Part shown: positions 32,159 through 39,979 of the stretch, in pieces
Numbering within the stretch: position 1 is the first letter of the stretch
Layout of the letters: each line of letters starts with the position of its first letter
From: Brevibacillus invocatus
GTDB lineage: Bacteria; Bacillota; Bacilli; Brevibacillales; Brevibacillaceae
NCBI RefSeq assembly: GCF_003710915.1
Contig: NZ_RHHR01000009.1
Coordinates: 62,001-126,000, forward strand
Direction of reading: 5' to 3'
Length of the DNA: 64,000 nt
The notes under the pieces: generated by a model
Told to the model about the DNA's origin: nothing
What the model saw: only the letters and a program-made list of their open reading frames with translations
The model's database searches: none
Made by a program: the position numbers and the translations under genes

Positions 32159-34246
32159 TCAGATCGCGTCTGCCAGAATTTCGGCTACATCGCGCGTCTT
32201 CACTTGCTCTTCTTGCTCCTTCATTTTCACACCATCGTTCATCATCGTCAGGCAGTAAGGGCAGGCACTTGCGATGGCAGTCGGATTGACTTCCAGCGCT
32301 TGCTCGGTCCGCGCCACGTTGACGCGTGTACCCTCGTGCTCTTCCATCCACATCAAACCGCCGCCGGCACCGCAGCACATACTGTCGCAGCCGCTGCGTT
32401 TCATCTCGACCACTTCCACGCCCGGGATCGCTTCCAGAATTACGCGTGGCTTGTCGTAGATTTCATTGTAACGCCCCAGATAACAGGAATCGTGGTAGGT
32501 GATGCGCTCTTTTACTTCTTTGGTCGGGTTCAGGCGACCTTCCTTGACCCACTGCGCCAGCAGCTCGGAATGATGGTACACTTCCGCCTGCAGCCCAAAT
32601 TCCGGATATTCGTTCTTGAACGTATTGTAGGCGTGCGGGTCGCAGGTGACGATCTTCTTCACCTCATACCCTTCGAACAGCGCGATGTTCTCCTGTGCCA
32701 GCTGCTGGAACAGGAATTCGTTCCCGATGCGGCGGGCCGTATCGCCGGAGTTTTTCTCCTCCGTGCCCAAAATGGCAAACTTGACGCCTGCTTCGTGCAT
32801 CAGTTTGACAAAGGCTTGGGAGATTTTTTGGCTGCGCAGGTCAAACGAGCCCATTGAACCAACCCAGAAGAGGTACTCAAATTCTTCTGCTTGCTTCACG
32901 GTCGGCACCTCGTACTCGCCGTTCAAGCCCTCGATCCACTTCAGGCGATCCTTCCGGTTGATTCCCCACGGATTGCCCTGGCGCTCGATATTGTTGAGCG
33001 CACGCTGCGCCTCAGCTGGCATGCTTCCTTCCGTCATCACCAGGTAACGGCGCATATCGATAATTTTGTCTACGTGCTCGTTCATCACCGGGCATTGGTC
33101 CTCACAGTTGCGACAGGTGGTACAAGCCCACAGCTCCTGCTCTGTGATGACATCCCCGATCAGGTTCTTGTCGTATACTTCTGCAGCAGCTCCCTCGGAA
33201 GCAGCAGCTACCTGAGAGGATTGCACAGCGATCTGATTCGCTGTTGTTTGGGAAAATGCAAAGCTGGGCATCCACGGCGTGCGGGATGTAACGGCAGCTC
33301 CCTTTTCTGTCAGGTGATCGCGCATCTTCGTAATCAGATCCATCGGAGAGAGCATCTTGCCCGTTCCCGATGCTGGACACATATTCGTGCAACGCCCGCA
33401 TTCCACACAGGCGTACAGGTCAATCAATTGGGTTTGCGTAAAATCCTCGATCTTCCCTACTCCAAAGACTTCCTGTGATTCGTCTTCAAAGTTGATGCTG
33501 TTCAGCTTTCCAGGCGGGTCCAGCTTTTTGAACCAGACATTGACCGGCGCAAACAGCAAGTGAGCGTGTTTGGATTGTGGGACATAGATCGCAAAACCGA
33601 GCAAAATGATCAGGTGCAGCCACCAGAATACATAGAACAGCGCTGCTGCTGCGGTGGGCCCCACACCGATAGCGGTAAACAAGCCAGCCAATACAGAAGA
33701 AATCGGAGCGAACACAGATCCTTCATGACCAAGCCAGATCAGCTCGAAAGCAAGCGACAAAAGAACCGTAGCCATCAGAGAGGAGATCAAAAGCAGGACA
33801 ATACCGGATTTGAAGCCGCGCTTGAGACGCTTCAGCTTTTCGATATAACGACGGTAAAAGGCATATCCGACTGCCGCCAGGATCAGGAAGGTCGTTACCT
33901 CCTGCATCAAGCTAAAATACTTGTGAGCGCTACCAAACGGAAGCTCAAAGCCCTTTGACAGCCCTTTGATGATCAGCTCAATCGCACCGAATTGCAGAAT
34001 GATAAATCCGTAGAACATCACGACGTGCATGACACCGCTCTTTTTGTCCTTCAGCAGCTTCTTGTGAAAGATGACGTTGTCCAGCATCAGGTTGATTCGT
34101 GCACCAAAGTCGTCCTTCACGTCTGGCTTTTTGCCGAGCTTAATGAAGAGATAACGGCTGTACACAACATGACCGGCCAGGTACAGCCCGTACGCAAGCA
34201 CCAGGATAAAGGCGATCAGGTTTATAAGTGCCAGCATGATTTTCAA
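32159..34246 (-). CDS. fadF: FadF-type membrane iron-sulfur oxidoreductase
   Basis: A 695-residue protein. The N-terminal ~230 residues contain about six membrane segments of the NarI-like type. Two 4Fe-4S motifs follow: CVECGRCTNMCP (residues 280-291) and CTTCRNCEDQCP near 380. The C-terminal CCG domains carry HDSCYLGRYNE and CCGAGGGLMW. B. subtilis YwjF/FadF has this architecture and is thought to pass electrons from ETF to menaquinone during beta-oxidation. It sits next to the acyl-CoA dehydrogenase operon, which fits. Its upstream region carries a FadR-box-like palindrome and a copy of the operator seen before the thiolase gene. Confidence 0.92.
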   Translation of the reverse strand: MKIMLALINLIAFILVLAYGLYLAGHVVYSRYLFIKLGKKPDVKDDFGARINLMLDNVIFHKKLLKDKKSGVMHVVMFYGFIILQFGAIELIIKGLSKGFELPFGSAHKYFSLMQEVTTFLILAAVGYAFYRRYIEKLKRLKRGFKSGIVLLLISSLMATVLLSLAFELIWLGHEGSVFAPISSVLAGLFTAIGVGPTAAAALFYVFWWLHLIILLGFAIYVPQSKHAHLLFAPVNVWFKKLDPPGKLNSINFEDESQEVFGVGKIEDFTQTQLIDLYACVECGRCTNMCPASGTGKMLSPMDLITKMRDHLTEKGAAVTSRTPWMPSFAFSQTTANQIAVQSSQVAAASEGAAAEVYDKNLIGDVITEQELWACTTCRNCEDQCPVMNEHVDKIIDMRRYLVMTEGSMPAEAQRALNNIERQGNPWGINRKDRLKWIEGLNGEYEVPTVKQAEEFEYLFWVGSMGSFDLRSQKISQAFVKLMHEAGVKFAILGTEEKNSGDTARRIGNEFLFQQLAQENIALFEGYEVKKIVTCDPHAYNTFKNEYPEFGLQAEVYHHSELLAQWVKEGRLNPTKEVKERITYHDSCYLGRYNEIYDKPRVILEAIPGVEVVEMKRSGCDSMCCGAGGGLMWMEEHEGTRVNVARTEQALEVNPTAIASACPYCLTMMNDGVKMKEQEEQVKTRDVAEILADAI

Positions 34247-34304
34247 CTCCCCTTCTTGTCTGATTGTCTATTATTTTCTATCTTATCAGAATCAACCGAA
34301 AAAA

Positions 34305-34322
34305 TGAATGGCTATTCACTCA
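34305..34322. promoter_or_regulatory. FadR-box-like palindrome before fadF
   Basis: TGAATGGCTATTCACTCA matches 14 of 16 defined positions of the B. subtilis FadR (YsiA) box as I recall it, TGAATGANTANTCATTCA. It lies about 60 bases upstream of the fadF start. Confidence 0.55.
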
Positions 34323-34349
34323 TTACCCACATTCCTGAGCGAGGTATTT

Positions 34350-34363
34350 CGAGCGACCGCTCA
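34350..34363. promoter_or_regulatory. second operator of the TGAGCG-N2-CGCTCA type before fadF
   Basis: CGAGCGACCGCTCA differs from the thiolase-operon palindrome at one arm position. An extra TGAGCG half site lies at 34336-34341. Confidence 0.55.
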
Positions 34364-34423
34364 GTCTCGCGTCAGTCTTGTTCTTAATGATACAACCAAA
34401 CCATTACATATGACCACACTTTT

Positions 34424-34538
34424 ATTAGAAAACTTGGCTACGCCAAGCTTTTGGCGGAGCCTTAGTTGCACTTATACTATCTTCCGCTAATCTTTTTAGC
34501 GCTTTAGCGCACTTAAACTTTCCGATAGTATAAAAAAA
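34424..34538. repeat. 115-bp interspersed repeat, copy 1
   Basis: It begins ATTAGAAAACTTGGC and ends GATAGTATAAAAAAA. Inside are an imperfect hairpin GGCT-A-CGCCAA / TTGGCG-G-AGCC, a long-range inverted pair TATACTATC / GATAGTATA, and the doubled TTTAGCGC. It differs from copy 2 (62465-62579) by one base. Its terminal A7 provides the U-tract of the kamA terminator. It fills most of the 353-base gap between kamA and fadF. Confidence 0.9.
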
Positions 34539-34572
34539 GCAGCTGCCGTTTTTTTCTTCTGGCAGCTGCTTT
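34532..34572 (-). terminator. terminator after kamA
   Basis: AAAGCAGCTGCC / GGCAGCTGCTTT perfect stem, then seven T on the reverse strand that belong to the end of the 115-bp repeat. Confidence 0.9.
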
Positions 34573-34599
34573 GTGGACTAGCTAGTTCGTTTCCAAACG

Positions 34600-35949
34600 T
34601 TATTTTCCGGATGCTTCTTTAGGGGACTCCTCTTTTTTCGTTTTTTGCTCGGTGCGCACATCAGCAAGTGATTTCACCTTGGTAGCCTTGATGCGCTTGT
34701 TGCGTGGCAAATCTGTCGGCTCCAGGTTGTCTGCTTCGTCCTGCATAAGTGCCGCGATACCGACTGCTTTACCTTTGGCTGCTTTACAGAATTCGCAGTT
34801 TTCCTCGTCATGCTCATGGTAGTTTTTTGGCTCCGGATAAGAGGTGATTACACCTTCGAAGTTGCGCAGCACGACTTTGTCGGATGCCTGCGAGATGATA
34901 TAGTTCGGGCTTACCGGAATTTTCCCTCCACCATGCGGAGCGTCAACCACGAATGTAGGAACGGCATAACCGGAGGTATGGCCGCGCAGGTGTTCAATGA
35001 TTTCAATCCCTTTGCTGACTGGTGCGCGGAAGTGACCGATTCCTTCAGAGAGGTCGCATTGATAGATGTAGTAAGGACGAACGCGAATTTTGACCAGGTC
35101 CTGAACCAGTTTCTTCATGGTGTTCGCGCAGTCGTTGACACCTGCCAAGATAACAGCCTGGTTGCCCAGCGGCACACCGGCGTTGGCCAGCATCTCACAC
35201 GCTTGCTTTGCTTCTGGCGTGATTTCCTTTGGATGATTGAAGTGTGTGTTGAGCCAGACTGGATGATATTTTTTCAGGATGTTGCAGAGATTTTCCGTGA
35301 TGCGTTGTGGGAAAACAACTGGCGCACGCGTACCGATACGGATGATTTCCACGTGTGGAATCTCGCGCAAGCTGCTGATAATGTATTCCAGAACACGGTC
35401 GTTGATCAAGAGACCGTCTCCGCCGGAAAGCAGAACGTCACGCACTTCTGGCGAGCGGCGGATATAGTCGATACAGGCATCCAGCTGTTTCTTCGGCACG
35501 CCCATTCCGATCTGACCGGAAAAACGGCGGCGCGTACAGTAGCGGCAATACATGGAGCACTGGTTGGTTACAAGGAACAGCACGCGGTCTGGATAGCGGT
35601 GCGTCAGACCCGGTACAGGTGAATCTGTATCTTCATGTAAAGGATCTTCCATGTCGTACTTGGTGCGCACCATTTCCGAGGACAGTGGAACCGACTGCAT
35701 ACGAACCGGATCGCTCGGATCGTCTGGATCCATCAACAGTGCGTAGTAAGGTGTGATATTGAGTGGGATTGTCTGCGTGGAAATGCGGACACCCTCTTCT
35801 TCCCCTGGCGTCAGATTAATCACTTGCTTCAAATCATCTACCGTTCGAATGGTGTGAGTGAGTTGCCACATCCAGTCATTCCATTGTTCGTCTGTCACGT
35901 CTTTCCACAATTCGATTTGGCGCCAATCACGTTTGGTTGCTACCGTCAT
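34600..35949 (-). CDS. kamA: L-lysine 2,3-aminomutase
   Basis: A 449-residue radical SAM, PLP-dependent enzyme converting L-lysine to L-beta-lysine. The cluster motif CSMYCRYC is at residues 131-138, followed by RRRFSGQ, DVLLSGGDGLL and VDAPHGGGKIPVSPNY (PLP lysine region). A zinc-type cysteine pair CEFCKAA is near the C-terminus. GAGGAG precedes the ATG at 35949; 28 upstream codons are discarded. It has a sigma-54 promoter and is adjacent to a sigma-54 activator. Neither the beta-lysine acetyltransferase ablB nor the B. subtilis yod genes are next to it, so lysine catabolism is at least as likely as osmolyte synthesis. Confidence 0.93.
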   Translation of the reverse strand: MTVATKRDWRQIELWKDVTDEQWNDWMWQLTHTIRTVDDLKQVINLTPGEEEGVRISTQTIPLNITPYYALLMDPDDPSDPVRMQSVPLSSEMVRTKYDMEDPLHEDTDSPVPGLTHRYPDRVLFLVTNQCSMYCRYCTRRRFSGQIGMGVPKKQLDACIDYIRRSPEVRDVLLSGGDGLLINDRVLEYIISSLREIPHVEIIRIGTRAPVVFPQRITENLCNILKKYHPVWLNTHFNHPKEITPEAKQACEMLANAGVPLGNQAVILAGVNDCANTMKKLVQDLVKIRVRPYYIYQCDLSEGIGHFRAPVSKGIEIIEHLRGHTSGYAVPTFVVDAPHGGGKIPVSPNYIISQASDKVVLRNFEGVITSYPEPKNYHEHDEENCEFCKAAKGKAVGIAALMQDEADNLEPTDLPRNKRIKATKVKSLADVRTEQKTKKEESPKEASGK

Positions 35950-36012
35950 TTCGTCACAACTCCTCTTCATCGATGGTGTAACCTCTAATGGTTCATTCAC
36001 CGAAAAGAGAGT

Positions 36013-36028
36013 TGCAAGTGTCGTGCCA
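36013..36028 (-). promoter_or_regulatory. sigma-54 (-24/-12) promoter of kamA
   Basis: The reverse strand reads TGGCAC-GACAC-TTGCA, a perfect match to the TGGCAC-N5-TTGCW core, about 64 bases upstream of the kamA ATG. Confidence 0.85.
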
Positions 36029-36126
36029 ACCAAATCGAAATATTTGGAAAATGGAGAATAGCGCGTTCTGAAAGGGTTTTCAAGCTACGGACAAGCTCAG
36101 CAAATCTGATCACCAAACGCTTAGGG

Positions 36127-36142
36127 TGCCGGATTTTCGGCA
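36127..36142. promoter_or_regulatory. putative activator binding site (UAS) for kamA
   Basis: TGCCGGATTTTCGGCA is an inverted repeat about 100 bases upstream of the sigma-54 promoter. It is one base different from the palindrome at 37629-37644 in front of the activator gene. Confidence 0.65.
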
Positions 36143-36144
36143 AT

Positions 36145-37581
36145 TTAATTGATCTCAGGTGTGGACCGCTGCGATAGCTTATACTGCAAGGTTTGTCTGG
36201 GAATGCCCAGAAGCTTGGCAGCTCGGAGCACATTTCCCCCGGATTGTTTCATCGCCTGATCGATCATTTGCTCCTCCAGCTCTCGTACGACCTCCGGCAG
36301 AGTACGTCCCTCTGCAGACCAAGACGCTGCTTTTCCCTCTACATGAGCTGTGGTGCGCGAGGATTCGCTCCCATTCTGCCGATCCAGCAGGTGTGGTGGC
36401 AGGTGCTCTCGCTCGATGATCTCTGCCTCTACCATGTTCATCGCTGCTTCAACACTATGCTCCAGTTCCCGAACATTGCCCGGCCAATCATAGCTTTCGA
36501 ATAACTGCTTCACTTCCATGCTGATGGATTGGACGCTCATCCCGAACTTACGGTTGAACAACTCGATAAAATGGCGAACCAATAGCTCTATGTCCTCTCT
36601 TCGTTCGCGCAAAGGCGGCAGCTCAAAGGAAACGACATTAATACGGTAGTACAAATCGCTTCGCATCTGCCCGCGTTGAACCAGTGCTTGTGGCGCTTCG
36701 TTCACAGCAGCGATGACACGCACATCTACCTTGGAGGTCTGACTACCACCGATGCGCCGAATCTGTCCATCCTGCAGAACCCGCAGCAGCTTTGCCTGCA
36801 AATCCAATGGCATGCTGTTTAATTCATCCAAAAACAGCGTCCCCCCGTCAGCAAGCTCAAATAACCCGGGGCGGTCATCGGCACCCGTAAAGCTGCCTTT
36901 TGTTGTACCAAAAAGCAAGCTTTCCAAAAGAGAGGCAGGGAGCGCCGCACAGTTTTGCGCAATAAACGGTTTCATGCTTCGTGCAGACGACTGATGGATG
37001 GATTGGACAAACAGCTCCTTGCCTGTGCCCGTCTCCCCGTAGATCAGCACAGGCGAAGAGGTTCTTCCTGCTCGTCGTCCCCGCTCGATCAAATGCTTCA
37101 TTGCCTCGTTTTGTGTCAAAATATCCTCAAACTGAAAGTACACCCCGTCTGCTTGACGCTTTGTTCGTTTGGGCTTGCTGATCTGCGCCTGCAAATCAAC
37201 CAATCGTTCAGAAAGCTCTTTCAGCTTTCCGATGTCCTTGGATACCTCTACTGCTCCGACCAGCCTTTTACCCACACGCACCGGGAGCGTCGTATTGATT
37301 GTTTCTACGCGCAAGCCCTTCCAGTTGGTAAACGCCTGGGGCTCATTATAGATCGATTCCCCGCTCTCAATGACCCGCAGCAACGTACTGGAGTGCCGAT
37401 CGAGGGAAGGGAAGACTTCCAGCAAGGGCTTGCCCAACACTTCATCCGGTGTCAATCCATCCAATCTGGCTGCTACATGATTATAGAAAATCGTGATTCC
37501 ATCTGCATCGACCACGTGAATTCCTTCATCAATAGCCCCCAGTATGGCTTGCAGCATTTCTACCGTGTCTGACAACGGCAT
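36145..37581 (-). CDS. sigma-54-dependent activator (PAS-AAA+-Fis), probable kamA regulator
   Basis: A 478-residue enhancer-binding protein. A PAS domain covers about 8-120 (GIHVVDADGITIFYN, VFPSLDRHSSTLL). The AAA+ domain covers about 150-390 with Walker A YGETGTGKEL (about 181-190), the sigma-54 contact loop GSFTGA and Walker B GGTLFLDELNS. A Fis-type helix-turn-helix ends the protein (GNVLRAAKLLGIPRQTLQYKL). The layout is like RocR/BkdR activators of amino-acid catabolism. GAGGAGGG supports the ATG at 37581. Gene order and the shared palindromes suggest it activates kamA, with the PAS domain sensing lysine or a related metabolite (inference). Confidence 0.92.
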   Translation of the reverse strand: MPLSDTVEMLQAILGAIDEGIHVVDADGITIFYNHVAARLDGLTPDEVLGKPLLEVFPSLDRHSSTLLRVIESGESIYNEPQAFTNWKGLRVETINTTLPVRVGKRLVGAVEVSKDIGKLKELSERLVDLQAQISKPKRTKRQADGVYFQFEDILTQNEAMKHLIERGRRAGRTSSPVLIYGETGTGKELFVQSIHQSSARSMKPFIAQNCAALPASLLESLLFGTTKGSFTGADDRPGLFELADGGTLFLDELNSMPLDLQAKLLRVLQDGQIRRIGGSQTSKVDVRVIAAVNEAPQALVQRGQMRSDLYYRINVVSFELPPLRERREDIELLVRHFIELFNRKFGMSVQSISMEVKQLFESYDWPGNVRELEHSVEAAMNMVEAEIIEREHLPPHLLDRQNGSESSRTTAHVEGKAASWSAEGRTLPEVVRELEEQMIDQAMKQSGGNVLRAAKLLGIPRQTLQYKLSQRSTPEIN

Positions 37582-37627
37582 CCTGTTATTCCCTCCTCTG
37601 CAAACGAACTGCCAAAAAACCATCACT

Positions 37628-37645
37628 ATGCCGAATTTTCGGCAT
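37628..37645. promoter_or_regulatory. palindrome upstream of the sigma-54 activator gene
   Basis: ATGCCGAATTTTCGGCAT is a perfect 8-2-8 palindrome 47 bases upstream of the activator start and shares its sequence with the kamA UAS. It is probably the activator's own binding site (autoregulation). Confidence 0.65.
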
Positions 37646-37659
37646 TTTTATCTTGTTTA

Positions 37660-38052
37660 TTATCGATGCTTTTCCATTTGAATCATCAGCATCACGGTAT
37701 AGAGCAAGTGACCCAGCACCCAAATCAAAAATCCCGTCCAGGACATCACAGTTCCGCTCAACCAGCTAAAGATCACATAGGCAGCGGCAAAACCGAGATT
37801 CCAGTATCCCAGGTAACTGGCTACTCCTCTGGATTGACCGCGCGGATAAAAATACATCAGAAAAAAGGCAACTCCGATACTGATCAGCAAGTGAATCAAC
37901 AGCTCGACGATTGAGGGCAAGTTTTCCATCCCAGGCACATAGCTGACATCGATCAGAACGGAAAAGGTATCTGTACCAAAAAGCCCGTCACCCAGCGCCA
38001 AAAAAGCAGCTAGTCCCAATCCTGCAATGAGTCCATTGACAAGAATAAACAT
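37660..38052 (-). CDS. small four-helix membrane protein, unknown function
   Basis: A 130-residue integral membrane protein with four hydrophobic segments (about 1-20, 45-68, 80-100, 103-123) and short polar loops. GGAAGGTGAAG precedes the ATG. I do not recognise a family. It lies between the DUF1934 gene and the sigma-54 activator, 79 bases from the latter, and could be cotranscribed with the DUF1934 gene upstream. The coding signature (hydrophobic periodicity and a good ribosome binding site) supports a real gene. Confidence 0.7.
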   Translation of the reverse strand: MFILVNGLIAGLGLAAFLALGDGLFGTDTFSVLIDVSYVPGMENLPSIVELLIHLLISIGVAFFLMYFYPRGQSRGVASYLGYWNLGFAAAYVIFSWLSGTVMSWTGFLIWVLGHLLYTVMLMIQMEKHR

Positions 38053-38103
38053 GATCTCGTCTTCACCTTCCTCTCTTGCTGCAAGTCACTCCCTATTGTA
38101 CGT

Positions 38104-38130
38104 GCAAAAAACCGCCCTTGCCAAGGACGG
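38104..38130 (-). terminator. terminator after the DUF1934 gene
   Basis: AACCGTCCTT / AAGGGCGGTT with one mismatch, then six T on the reverse strand. It begins at the stop codon of the DUF1934 gene. Confidence 0.85.
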
Positions 38131-38131
38131 T

Positions 38132-38557
38132 TTATGGTTGTACCCGTATCTTCAGTTGATGCTCGCCTGCATATTGCTCGCTCATCCACAGCTGATAAGC
38201 GATTTCCACCAGTGCTGGTCTGTCGTTCTCGTACTGGATACGCAGCTTGCTGGTATGTGTCTCCATGTCAAACGGTCCATACGGGCTTTGATAGACTGAA
38301 TGCGTACTCTTCCCCTTTTCAAACTGCTGTCGGGTAGAGACATTTCCTTGGCGGATCAGGGTGACCGCACCCTCTCCCAGCCTTAACGTCGTTGCGACTT
38401 CACCGACTCCCTCCAGCTGCTCTCGATAAGTGAGGTACCAGGCGTTGGCCTTTTTCACGCATTTTCCCGCGTAGTCATGGACAGTCTCTTCCTGATTCCC
38501 TTCCACGAGATGCTTGGCTGTCAGTTGGATGTTTACATCTTGCATGCTGATTTCCAC
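38132..38557 (-). CDS. ywiB: DUF1934 (YwiB) family protein
   Basis: A 141-residue calycin-like beta-barrel protein of unknown function. DVNIQLTAKH, YLTYREQLEGVGEVATTLRLGEGAVTLIRQGNVSTRQQFEKGKS, the YQSPYGPFDMETHTSKL segment and IAYQLWMSEQYAGEHQLKI are typical. It starts at GTG behind AAGGA, or at ATG four codons later. In B. subtilis ywiB neighbours argS; here argS is absent and an MFS gene lies upstream instead. Confidence 0.87.
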   Translation of the reverse strand: MEISMQDVNIQLTAKHLVEGNQEETVHDYAGKCVKKANAWYLTYREQLEGVGEVATTLRLGEGAVTLIRQGNVSTRQQFEKGKSTHSVYQSPYGPFDMETHTSKLRIQYENDRPALVEIAYQLWMSEQYAGEHQLKIRVQP

Positions 38558-38597
38558 ACTCCGCTTTCCTTATGCTTCGTTCATTGTACGATCAACT

Positions 38598-39836
38598 CTA
38601 TTTCGGTGCAACTTCCTTGGCACGCTCTGCATCTATCAGCAAAAAGCGCATCGTACCTACAACCCCGACTGCCGCCAGCAATAACAAGCCCGCCAGAATC
38701 AAATAGCCTGTGCCTGCACCTGTATGGTCGATCAGGAGGGTAAAGAATCCGATCAGGATAAGACGCATCATCATGCCAATCGAATTGAAAAAGCTCATCA
38801 CTCGCCCCATCATGTGCCTAGGTACCATCGACATGTAGAGCGATTGCCGAATCAAGCGTACAGAAGCATTGCACCAGCCATAGAACGTGTACGCTGCAAT
38901 CAAGGCCCAGCCGTACGGCAAAGCTACCATCGATACCATCGCCATCGCAAAGAGCAGGATGTTGCCGACCATCGCCTGAAATTCGCCCAGCTTTTGTACC
39001 AGGACGAGGATCAGCAGACCAGCCGCTACCGCACCGATTGCATAGGTCATCTCAGCTAGCGAAAACGTGATGACATCCGCTTTCAACGTCTGATTGATGT
39101 AAACAGGCTTCAGCAGATTCGTCGCCATCACTACAATAAACGGCATGAAGGCAGCTATTCCGAATATGAGAAAACCGCGTTTTTCCCGAATGTACGTCCA
39201 GCTTTGCCCAAGCTGCGTCAACCAGGACACGCCCTTGTTGGCTCTGGCTTCTCCTTCCAGGCTGAACGTGTATTTCATCGTGGATAAGAGACTGAAAGCA
39301 AACAAATAGGTACACGCATTGAAAATCAGAACCACATGCAAGCCATAGTATTGAAGCAAAATGCCCGCAAGTCCCCCTGACAAGACAGAAGCCGTCTGCC
39401 CTTCAATCTCCAGCAGACTGTTGATGCTGCCGTAATGTCTGGGCTCATAGCTCTCTTGAACAAGCGCTGATTGCGTCGGGTAGTGAATCTGGTACATGAA
39501 GGTGGTAACCAAATAGATCAGGATCAGCATCCACTCTGAATATGTACCCCAGAATCCCCATATGGCCAAAATGCCCAACACCGTAAAGCCCATCAGATTT
39601 TCAAATAGAAGCATTTTTTTGCGAGAAAACCGATCTATCAACGTTCCGATATAAGGCCCGATAAAAAACATCAACAGAGCAGACGTAAACATGGTCGAAC
39701 CGAGAAGCTGCGCCGAACCGGTCTTCTCCACCAGATACCAGGCAATTCCGATCATGGTCATCCCCTGACCAAATCCAGAAAACAGATTTGAGAAAAAGAG
39801 CTTGCGAAAATCCGGATAAGCAAAAACTTCTCTCAT
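38598..39836 (-). CDS. MFS transporter
   Basis: A 412-residue major facilitator with about twelve transmembrane helices. The loop motif GTLIDRFSRKKMLLFENL between helices 2 and 3 and the MMGRVMSFFNSIGMM segment near helix 10 resemble EntS/MefA-like drug or siderophore exporters. AAGGGG precedes the ATG at 39836, three codons inside the longest frame. No regulator or biosynthetic genes flank it, so the substrate is unknown. It is not in the B. subtilis ywiB-speB interval and is a lineage insertion. Confidence 0.85.
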   Translation of the reverse strand: MREVFAYPDFRKLFFSNLFSGFGQGMTMIGIAWYLVEKTGSAQLLGSTMFTSALLMFFIGPYIGTLIDRFSRKKMLLFENLMGFTVLGILAIWGFWGTYSEWMLILIYLVTTFMYQIHYPTQSALVQESYEPRHYGSINSLLEIEGQTASVLSGGLAGILLQYYGLHVVLIFNACTYLFAFSLLSTMKYTFSLEGEARANKGVSWLTQLGQSWTYIREKRGFLIFGIAAFMPFIVVMATNLLKPVYINQTLKADVITFSLAEMTYAIGAVAAGLLILVLVQKLGEFQAMVGNILLFAMAMVSMVALPYGWALIAAYTFYGWCNASVRLIRQSLYMSMVPRHMMGRVMSFFNSIGMMMRLILIGFFTLLIDHTGAGTGYLILAGLLLLAAVGVVGTMRFLLIDAERAKEVAPK

Positions 39837-39935
39837 GCTACACAACCCCTTAGCGTGGTAATTCCTTCAATCGTATTTAGCATACACTTTTTAAAATACT
39901 TTGTAAATTAAAATGTTTATTAACTAATGATGAAA

Positions 39936-39964
39936 GACGTCTTCGACCGTACAGCCGAAGACGC
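39936..39964 (-). terminator. probable terminator after speB
   Basis: GCGTCTTCG / CGAAGACGT stem followed by CTTTCATC on the reverse strand; the T-tract is poor. Confidence 0.6.
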
Positions 39965-39979
39965 CTGAAGTGCACATCA

